From positions 29,032,119-29,096,118 of the forward strand of contig OV277872.1 in assembly GCA_922989275.2 (NCBI GenBank): a stretch of 64,000 nt of DNA, given 5' to 3'. A model generated the notes under the pieces. That model did no database searches. It had not been told where the DNA came from and saw nothing but the letters and a program-made list of their open reading frames with translations. The translations under genes and the position numbers were made by a program. This DNA is from Gari tellinella (lineage: Eukaryota > Mollusca > Bivalvia > Cardiida > Psammobiidae). Shown one piece after another: positions 45,090 through 57,000 of this stretch (position 1 is its first letter; each line of letters opens with the position of its first letter).

Positions 45090-48000
45090 GTGGGTGTTTG
45101 TATTCTTTATTTCGCCTTACTTATGCTCCATTTTCAATATCTTACGAATCCATAAACAACTTTCAGTCACAGCCCTTGATAAATGAAGTGGAATTGATTT
45201 CAAAAACTAACATTGTCATGGTCTTACGAGTAATTATCTTAGCAAATAATTGCATAAAAATTCATATTGGATATTAAGAAAGAACATAGGGTAGGGGTCG
45301 ATGATGACAAATAAAGCCATACCGGGATTGAAGCCATTTCGGCTTACAAATTCCATCCAGGTCGAGCCCCAATCTTACGGTAAACTCGTAAACCAAAGAA
45401 TATCAGAACAATACTTAATTCATACACTACGCCAAAAAGCGCATCACAAAGTACCTAATGCTGATTGGCTTGCATTAACACAGGAGCTAAGTTAAATGTA
45501 GACACGCGCAACCAGAAGAAAAGATTAACATGTTCATGTTTTTGTGCAGGGAACTATTTGTCACGGTCGGCTCTCCAATATTCAAATTGCCATCACGCGT
45601 TAATAAAACGTGGAGAATGAGGCATAATTTAATATGTTACCGTCTTGCTAATTGTAAAATATATAATATATACGAAATATATAAGTGACATCACACAGGT
45701 TATTACAATGGCGGTCTCTATTAAAGCCTAATATCCCGAATCTAATAACCTTAAACTTATTATAAAAATATTGTTGTTCATATAATATTATAATAACATA
45801 TAGTTATTGTAACAATTATTCCGTGCTTGGCCATTAGAATACAACAACTTACGTTTAACTCAATGACCACTGAAACTGCATTTGAAAATTCCAGTTTCAA
45901 GTTTAGTCTTCGGCACTGTATGACCTCTTAAGTGTCGCAGTGTTCTAAAGTTAAACTCACTAATTCACAAACTCACTCGTTTAAAAAGGTGTCCACTTTT
46001 GTCTTATTACGGCTGTTATTATAATAAAATGCAAAATTTACAAACAGTGCAGACAATTACCAGAGGACGCCCACAGGAGCCCTCTTATCTTGATATATAC
46101 TATTTCCATACGAAAAGTGTACGTTTCATAGGTCTGGCGCGTAGCTACCTATACGACGTCGGTACGCCCGGGATTCCATATTAGTTGGCTTACATTCGCA
46201 GTTTCTGGATCCAAACCTTAATTTCCAACAAGTTCAACTTTTCTTCAGTTTAAAAAAAAACACTTAAAAAAACTTATTTTGATATTTTTTTTCGCAGACG
46301 ATATACATGTATAATTTTTTGTGTGTATTAAAGCAAACGGCAATTCAGCATGATCAAGATTAATGCACCTTCAATAACCATAAATCCTGAACGTTTTAAT
46401 CATTTCATATGGTTTTAAAGAGCCTGAAATATTATACTTCCTGTAAAGGGATTAACTATACAGGCAGCGACCGAAAGTGTTGTTCTACACATAGCATATG
46501 TCTCGGATAGCGGTGCACACGTACTATTTAGATGCACATGTACTATATGTTACAGTGGAGAATCTGTTATTCTTTCCCAATAAACGCGTTTACGCTAAAA
46601 CTAACATTTCAAATACAAACCGTTTGGAGCCAGATCAGACGCCGGGTAACCCGGCGTCTGATCAGGCTCCAAACTGTTTGCCACCAAGATAAACATGAAT
46701 TATCAGAATTGTCCAAAAAGTTGTACTTTTCTAAGTTTTAGTACTTTGCGTTTGCGTACGTTTGCGTTAAAACGGGAAAGAATAACAGATTCTCCACTGT
46801 ATGTGGTGGTCGGGTACTTGAATGGGTAATTCTGAATAAGATCTGCGTGTTGCTTCAATCCTGTTGCATATTGCTGACAAAACTAGCTGGTTTGTAAATG
46901 TTTACTAAACGGTCGAGAAATTCGAAACACTGTATAGGTCGTTTGCAGTTAAAAATACACGATAAATCGGAGATCATTGTAAAACTAGGAGACGTATTTT
47001 AATGACATTTTGCATACACTTATGATATGCCTATACCAACGGCTAGCGCTAAATGTCTGTATTCTCATGTCTGACGTCACACAACACTGACAAGAAAAAT
47101 CAGATTTTTTGATAGACTGACAAAAATCTTTTCTTCTTTGTTTTATATAAATTTTGTGTCGCTGAAAATGGTCATTTACGTGGGATGTTATTGGCTATTA
47201 CCTTGATCACGTTTTTATAAATTGGAGAGCATTACTAGGTAAAATCTCGCGATTATTGCTTCTGTCTGAAAGGTGAATCCCATACTGATATTTTATTTTG
47301 TAGTTTGACAAAATTAATTATGAGGCCCGATTACATTTTAACCGTCTGCTAAATTCATGAACGATTCGCCAAGTAAAAAGTAATGCATTGTTTGTTCAAA
47401 CTGAAGCTCTATCATTCCTACATAATCTGTATCAGTGTTCGAGTTATATTGTATTACGTGAACGATACGTGTCGTTTCCTTTAAAGGACCAAATAACGTT
47501 TTTCGATTTGCTCTGGAAACATTCTGTTGAAAACGTGATAATGGTAAATTGGGGTAGAGAACGTCTGTATTTTAAAACCTTCACGTCTATCGTCTGGTAG
47601 ATCTATTAACACGTGGCAAATATATTGGATCCTCAATAGATCCCGATTGGCTCCGACGTCCGATCTGGATTCAACATGTTTGCAAATGACAGTATGATTG
47701 TTTAATACTTTTAACTTACCCCAATGAGGGCCTCGTTCGGTCAGTAGTAAACTACTATGGTATGCGATAGCTTAACGGTGAGGCGTTACCGTGTCGTTGA
47801 AAATAGGTTGTTGAATAGCTTGAAATCACCCTTCGGAAAACTGTCCTTTAGAAGTGTTTACTTTACATAGAAATTATGAATAAAAGTTTTGTATTACGAA
47901 CTTCAATACGAAGTGAAAAATATTGTCCTTTTTTGTCAGAGTTGGTATAGGTACAGTGGAGAATCTGTTATTCTTTCCCGTTTAAACGCAAACGTACGCA

Positions 48001-51000
48001 AACGCAAAGCACTAAAACGTAGAAAAGAACAACTTTTGGACAATTCTGATAGTTCATGTTTATCTTGGTGGCAAACAGTTTGGAGCCTGATCAGACGCCG
48101 GGTTACCCGGCGTCTGATCTGGCTCCAAACTTTTTGCACTGCAAATAATAGTTTAAGCGTAAACGCGTTTATTGGGAAAGAATAACAGATTCTCCACTGT
48201 ATATACAAATACAAAGCATTTATATAGCGCAAAAGTGTATAAAATATTCGGGTGCGCTGTACAATATCATAAATCTATGCAAACTTCCATTTGTCTGCGT
48301 TGTCTTGTTTAAAATCTATTTGAAATTTATCGTGTGTTTTGAACTGCAAACTATCTGTATGCAGCTACGTGTGACAGAGGGCGATTGCTATGTCTATGTC
48401 AATACAATTAAGACATAATGTTGAACTGAATAAACATTTGTATAAGAATTAAACGACATCTATTTTGCAATTAACCAAGTATAACCCCCTTGGCTTTGTT
48501 GGGTTATTTTGTCGTAAAGGCACTTAGTGCGTTTACGAAACTCTAATCCCCGCTCAATCGTTTCAATAAAAACTTCTTCGTGAAATCTTCAAAAATATTT
48601 TTGTCACATTGGCCACTTCCATGTATCACGAATTTTACTGAAATGTTTTCAAACCTGTTCTCTGCCAATATTGTTCAAATCATTGCCCTGTGAATACACT
48701 CAGCGATTGGCACACTCATATTGTCATAATTTCTCAACTTTCCAAGATATTTTACATTTACATTTTCATTCCACGAGAGCGATTTAGGGCCTTTATTCCA
48801 CTCTTGTTGCAGTTATATCCCTGCATATACTTCGAATTTTACAAAAGGCTTGTCTCCAGACAATAACTTTTTTGACATGTTGTTACCAAATTTCATAAGC
48901 TTTCTCTTCATACAGGTAATACACCTACTTATTTGTGTTCAGGTCATATGAGTTTTATTGCTGTTATGTCCCTTTACATACTTATACTTCCATTCCACTA
49001 GACTGCGATAGTGAGTCTCTGTATTTCAAAATACCCGATAGTATTTTCTATCAATCCAATTTTCATGATGTAACTCGGTGTCTCATCCGGAATCAAACTG
49101 TTATACACCCATACAATGATACCGAAAAATGTGTAAATATAATAGCGTTCAGCATTGATTTATGTGCATTAGAACATCTGTAGAAGCTATTAGATAAACA
49201 GATAATTGTACATGTACAAACGAAATGCAGAAAACTCTTATAGGAATTGTCTGCATTACTTTGCTGCTAAATTAAGTCAACACATGTAAAAAAAAAAAAA
49301 GCAGTAATAAGTATGGCTAATTGCATAAACAGCTGCTGCCGAATCTAAACGAATGAGCGTGGCGCTACAGGTCTATAGGATCTCTTCCTAAACATATCGC
49401 ATCAAGCGCCGGAGCGCTACCTGATCTCGAATGGATCGCTATCTGATCTCCATGAGCGCCAAGGTCGCCGTCGGTCTACTCCCGGCACAAAGAGTTGCGG
49501 CACTCCAACGAGCACGCCATTAGATCGCTACTTTATCGCCTAAATCTAAACCAGATCGCTATTTTATCGCCAAGGTCGTGCCTTAGGCGGTATCGGATCA
49601 ACTTATAGCGCCCCCATAATCCACAAAGGAGATCAATAGATACTTCGCGCTCCGTGGCGATCTGATAGTGATTCACTGCATTTCAAAATACCCGATAGTA
49701 TTTTCTATCAATGTATCCAATTTGCATGATGTAACTCGGCGTTTTATCCGGATTCAAACTATTATTTACCCATACAGTGATGATACTGAAAAGTGTGTAA
49801 CTATAATAGCGTTCAGCATTGATTTTTATGTGCATTAGAACATATATATATATAGTAGCTATTAAAATAAAAAACATATACTTGTGGCAGTACAAACGAA
49901 ATGTTTAAAACTCTTATAAGAATTGTCTGCAAGACTTTGCTGCTGCGTTAAGTCGACACATGTAAAAAGAAAGCAGCTATAGGTATGGGCATTTGCCTAA
50001 ACATCTGCTGCCGAATCTAAACGAATGAGCCCCTGATCTCGCTATCGGGTCGCCTTAGATCGCAGCCATCGCAATCGGAGTGCCAATCGAGCGCTTTGGA
50101 TCGTATATCAGTCGTCATTTGTGAAAAGGAGCGCAATGTGATCATGCAAGGTCGTCACATTTTGGGGGAATGGTGTAGCTACCATGACTATGAGGTCGCT
50201 ATCGGATTACTTAGATCGTTAACGGATCGCCATCGGAGCGTTATCTGATCGTAACAGGATCGTAAACACCGTTAGATCGCCTCATCCTGACCCGACCTAT
50301 GGCGCTCCGTCGGAGCGTGAATTTCGCCATAGGGTGCCGTCTAGTGGAATGGGGGTATTATCATTTTTTTAACAAAAGAACTAGTTTTTAACAATAACTT
50401 CAATTATATCCGACATAGTGCAACTAACTTTATTATTTGGCCTCACAGCATACTGTTAAGAAGACCATTGACTTTTGTTCCAGTCTGAGATCAGGGTCCG
50501 AGGTTATAAAGCTTTTGACTTGAGTCTAAACTCGTTTCCAAGCATTTGATTGGTCAGGTTTGAGCCTAGGCTCAAATCTGACCAATCAAATGTTTGGGAA
50601 CACACTTAGACTCATGTAAAACGCTTTATAACCTCGGAGCCTGGTTTATTATTGATTTATGCCGTGACGGGCGTATAATGCACTGCGTGCTCTTTTTATA
50701 GATATGCCAATTGCCAACAATATGCAGCCTACCAGTCCGATGACAACTAACCTTACCCATACCCTGACTACAGAGACATCGATTACAACAACGGGTATAA
50801 CACATTTAATTGCGGTTTTAAAAGCTCCTCTTTCATTTCTGACAGTTTGTCTTTATTTGAATATTTAAATACAAATATAACATTGTCAATATTAAATAAG
50901 GAAATTTACTAAAAATGAGTGTCGAACTGTTTGCCTCATGAACAGAAACCGAGTAACAATATCGGAATCGGAATTGCTAGCGTTGCTTGATAAAGATAAA

Positions 51001-54000
51001 ACTGTTTAATTTATGGTAATGTTATATGTTATTTATACGAGCATGGGCGACTTTTACATTGATCATGATAATGATGGTAATTCCGGTAATTATACTCTTT
51101 TAATCATGATGATATGACTATACAATTTATTATTCAAAAAATTACGATCGTTATGAAAATTAAATTTATTCTTCACAGAATAGGGCTATGTTTTGCTAAA
51201 TGTTGATTACGATCGGAATATTTAAGTATGAGAAAGACCATTTATTTTGTTGATACATTGATAATCATTGTGAGGGTGGTTGTACATATTGTTACTAATG
51301 TTGTTACTTTGATCGAAATGTGCTCGAATCTTTTTTTTGAAACAAAACTAATCTGAAAAGGCGGTCATTTAAGCCAGGTTATCGCTTTATGGATGATAAC
51401 AGAAAGTTGCAGAAAGTTAGTGAAACCACGTATAAGAAACAAATATGTGGTGTTTATTGTATCACAATGTCGACTAAAAGGCTTAGCTATTGTAGATAAG
51501 AAAAGTTAAAAACATTTATATCTAAATAAAACCTATAGTTTCACCAATCATTAGAATTGTCTTGGAGAATCAGACACACGTAGTTGAACATACGACATTT
51601 TTTAAATGTAAATTGTATTTAGTCCTTCTCATATTAAGTGATACTAGATATACTAATATTCTGAATGAATCATTATTTTCCTTTAAGACTCAGGGGCGTA
51701 TTTGACCGCATGTCCAGACACATGGATCGCATACCAGGGGTCATGCTACTTGCTTGGCAACCATGCCGTGAATTGGGTCACAGCCGAGGTATACTGGAGA
51801 AATATTGTATGACTTGCATGAATATATTGGATGACTTAGTATCAATACTACGATATATCACACATGAATATTACAATTATTTTATGAAAAAATCCTCGTA
51901 TTCAACCTATTTCCTTTACTTGAAATATATGACCGCCAGTAGTCGATGTTATATGGTTTAGATGAAAACCTAAATATAGTAAAATATTTATGTGAGACAT
52001 TAACAGGAAAATATCATGATAGTTTAGTGGTTACCTGGTGTCAGAAATATGCCACCATAGATTGTAAATGTATTTTCTTCCGCAATTGTATTTGATTTTG
52101 ACTTATCATTATTACTAGTTGACAAGTTTATTTGCAGCATTATTGTCAGCTGAAAAACAGTCACCTTGTCAACATTGGTGATAACAAGGAAAACAGTTTC
52201 ATCGCGTCACTCGCAAGCAACGTAGGTATGTATATAGTCTAACTACAGTGCTCCCTCCCTACAAAAAGCCTCCAAACAACGACTTTCTCCTTGCAACGAC
52301 CCTTGAAGTAATTCCCTAAACAGGACAATTATGTCTATCGCTTTTAGTGCTACATTTTTTTCTGCTTGATAGTTTCGTCTGCTGTTTTCTCTCACAGTTA
52401 AATATAAGTGGATATGTTGATAGAATATATATAAAGACGATTGACAAGCAGTTTGAATCCAGATCAGACGCCGCGTTACGCGGCGTCTGATCTGGGTTCA
52501 AGCTGTTTGCAAATGTAAGCCAGTCCTAATTTTCACTCTCTATAACGACTCCCTCCGAACAACACACGCAATCTGTATCTCCAATTTGGCTCTCGTTGTA
52601 GAGAGGGAGCGTTATAGTTTATAGGAATTGTCCGATCATATATACAATGTAATTGCATTACCTTTATGTTGATATTAACCAAAAAATGTGTATACTACAT
52701 GTCGGTGCTTCCTCTATGCAACAACACCCAACGGTAGACAACGAGTTTGTGTGTTGTTCGGAGGGAGTCGCTATATGGATTGAAATTTGCTTATATTTGC
52801 AAACAGTTGTTGGCTACTCGTCAATATGTTTCTTTCTTTTAAATGGCAATTACAATGTATGTGACGTTGAGAAAAAACAGCAGATAGCAATTATTAGAAG
52901 ACGATATTGCAGCCATGGAAAAGTTGAACATAATTGTCTTGATTGGAGAACAGTGACAAGCGTTATTGTAAGGGGGAGTCGTTGTTCAGAGGGCCGTTGT
53001 ATGGAGGGATTACTGTATTGTCATCTGCAAAATCAGTCGTCTGCAATAATTTACATATTATATCTGCATTTCCATAAAACGTTGCATACACGTCTCAGAC
53101 TGTTTGAGTCTAGATGAGACACCGAGCTTTAGTCCGTAGAGGGTTAAAACGGATGCGCATTTCGACTACGGTACCAGGGAGCGTGAGTTCGATCCCCCAC
53201 CGAACCAACGGCCTGACTAGGGAACTTGTCCGAATCCCCGATTATGTACAAGAAAGTTCTTGAGCAAGACATGCACCGCGAATTGCTCCTCTCCACCCAG
53301 TTGTAAATATAGGTACCTACCTGTAAAGGGTCTGGGTCCGTTTCATAAAACTTCGTAAGACAACAACGGTCGTAAGTCAATTTCTGATGTCTCTATCTAA
53401 TCCTGTCTTGTGATATCTCTTTGGAGTTTTCTTTTCACGCCGATTCAAATGAGATCTCACAAGACAGAATTAGATGAAGAAATAAATAATAATTGAGACC
53501 TTTATAATGTGAACTACGACAACATTTGTCCTACGAAGTTTATGAAACGGGCCCCTGAACCGGTACTGCGGTTGCCTACGCGACATTTTAGCAACTGAGC
53601 AGTACTCAGTATCGTAGGCAAGATGACTTAATGATCAGGGGAGTGGATGCACAACATTGGGGCTGAAAGTAGACTACAATTTGGTACTTTACTTTAATAA
53701 GAAAAATCGCCAGAACAACAAACGATTCATTTTAAACCTAACCATTTCAAACAGTTTGGATCAAGAGCAGACGCCAAACAGCCCAGCCTTTGATCTTGAT
53801 CCCAACTTAACTAATAATTGACCCTTCTTTAGAAGCGGTGTAGCCACGCCCCCTTAACAACAGATAAGCGCTGTAGCTAACCGGGGCAAACATCTTTCAA
53901 GATGGCGACCGAAGCGCGTGAATGATACCGTTTAAGATATTTATCAGATCATCAGTTTGCCTTTGCCTTTTTTATTTATTTATGTTATTTGATTTTGTTT

Positions 54001-57000
54001 GGTTTGGAGTGTGTGTGGGTATGGGTGCATACGATCTGGAGCCGTTCATTTGACTGAGAATGCCTTTCTTGTTCTGTTCTTCCTTTAGCTACCCAGTAAC
54101 TAACGCAATCTGCAATTAGAACTTGCTACTAAGTTTTGCTGTTAATCCTACGATTGATCACGAACAAATAACTTTTTCTTTCAAGATCTTATATATTCTT
54201 ACAAAGTGATACATTACTTATAAGTGGTATCATTGACACGTGTCTTATATCACCGTGTTAATCAGACGCATGTGTCATGCAGCGATAAGCGGGCTGATTT
54301 AACCATTTCGCGTTGAAATAATCGCCTTCGTTATTTTCATTGTCTGCATTATTGTTTCAAAATCCGATTAGATATACAGAGAGAAATATTGATTTGAGTG
54401 TAAGGCGGTTTGGCTCCTAATAATGATCATACAACATGTAACACGGCGTCTAACCAGGATACAATCGCCCAGCATGGCAGGCCATGACGATGAAATGGTT
54501 AATTATTAATTTGCAGCCAGTTAATCACAAATATTTATCGATTGCATTCTAAATAATTATGATTGTAATTGCTAGAGATGGAGAAAGTATGACTAAGGAA
54601 GTGTCCATAATTATGAGTGTCAAACGATATGGATACTGATCAGACGCACGAAACGGGGTGTCTGATCAGGACCAACACTAAGACTTACGACTTCCATTAA
54701 TACGTGGTAGGCTGAATTGAATTATGATGTCCAGAGTAAATATAATTGGATAAGTTTGACACTACCTCCTGTATTTCAATCAGTCTGGATCCAGTTCATT
54801 TTATTTTCTACCAACATGGGAGAAAATAGTTTGGAGACTGATCAGACACTTTGATACCCATGGTCTTGCCATGAAAGCCTAATTAGACACTTGAAAAATA
54901 ACCAATTAATAGTTTGACTAACACCCAATAATACTTTGTAGATACCAAATATATATTAAAAAATATAATGCTAAATACCCAATAGCGTAAAAGGCTTATC
55001 TGTAGCTCTGTAAAATCAGGCTACACCTTTAACCTATTACCCCATAGCCAATTTAGAACTAGTTTTGAAGACGGATGACCACTTTAAGCTGGTTGAAAGT
55101 AAAGCAGAATGCGCCTTAATGCGCATTGTGCTTAATTTCCAGTTTGCTTTAAGCTACCCTCTATTTGAATAAAGTATATACGATCGTATGGTGCATATTC
55201 ATGACAGTATCAATTGGAACCCTTTTTGCATTGCCTGGATAAATAAGAGGCGTAAAATGGTGTAATTGTTGGGTAGTGGGTTTAGAAATATACTTTAAGC
55301 AGAGCAGCAGACTGCTGCTGCAGGATGAAATATTCGTAATTGAAAGCAGACTATTTATGAGCGACCGAGGACGTTACTTCGGTTAAGTAATTAGTCACAG
55401 AAATCACAAATACGCCCATAGCGTGCAGAAGAAGAAAAATCATCTGGACCCAAACGGTTTGTAAAATCAACGTCATTTAACAAAATTACATATAGGATAA
55501 AATGCAAACAAATGGTTTAATTATCATTCATATATCTTGTCATTGAAACCTCTATATCAATTAAGTTTGACGACGTTTCTATCCATTTTTCACTGTATTT
55601 AATTTAGATATATACATGTACACCAAGGGTTTTTATTTTCAAGGTATATTAATTTAAAATATTAGATGGAAATAATTATGATATCAGAGCCAAAGCTAAA
55701 CTATATGGATCCTTAACAGACACCTGGTTTTGGAGTCTGATTGGAATCCATAATGTTTGTAATAAGCAGTAGATCTACAGTATACATGTTATAGGGACTA
55801 TCGTTTAAACAATTAGATTGATGTTGTGTGTCTATTTGTAGTTTTACGTAGAGCTATGCATCTTTTTTGTTCAGAACTATTTTCATAGTCATGAATATTA
55901 AAGAAGTTTAAGTCCACAAAAAAACTGTCAGCTGTTTCCGTAACATTTCGACTCGACATAATTATTTTGGCTTAATATAAATTTAAATCGTTAGATACAT
56001 AAGATAGATTCTACACACGCACAGAAAAAAAGATATAAAAATTGAATAAGAAAGTAGAGCGTTTTGACTAGCAGGATAGGGGCGTTTTGGCTATAATTTT
56101 GCACACCTTTGTGCATATGAAAGTGTCCTTCGTGATCCTGTTCACGTTATTTTGACCACATGTTCTTATCTATCGTTTGCATTTTTCAAACTGCGTCATG
56201 GGCTTAGGGAACGGTAAACACTTAACACATTCTTGATACCGGCTGTCACATTTACACAACACATGCACGGAATTATATATATAATTATGTTTCATTTCGT
56301 GGCCAATGTGTACACTTTTGTTTATCAGTGTCAACCAGTGTCGCATTTACTACTTGGTTTCAAAAGTTTTTTCTTCTTCTGCACGATATATGGGCGTATT
56401 TGTGATTTCTGTGACTAATTACATTTTGTATTTAACCGAGGTAACGTCCTCGGCCGCTCATAAATAGTCTGCTTTCAATTAAGAATGTTTTATCCTACAG
56501 CAGCATTCTGCTGCTCTGCTTTAAGTATATTTTTAAACCCAGTACCCCACAATTACACCATTTTACGCCTCTTATTTATCCAGGCAATGCAAAAAAGAGT
56601 TCCAATTGAAACTGTCATGACTATGCACCATAAGATCGTATATAATTTATTCAAATAGAGGGCAGCTTAAAGCAGACGGGAAATTAAGCACAATGCCCAT
56701 TAAGGCGCATTCGGCTTTACTTTCAACCAGCTTAAAGTGGTCATCCGTCTTCAAAACTAGTTCTAAATTGGCTATGGGGTAATAGGTTAAAGGTGTAACC
56801 TGTTTTTACAGAGCTACATATAAGCCTTTTACGCTATTGGGTATTTAGCATTATATTTTTTAATATATATTTGGTATCTACAAAATATTATTGGGTGTTA
56901 GTCAAACTATTAATTGGTTATTTTTCAAGTGTCTAAATTAGGCTATCATGGCCAGACCATGTGTATCAAAGTTTCTGATCAGTCTCCGAACTGTTTTTTT

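Noticed and set aside
45539..45620. Possible additional lectin exon after TTTTTGTGCAG
   Set aside because: The frame reaches a stop with no donor and no lectin or stalk character; the five-exon model is already in frame without it.
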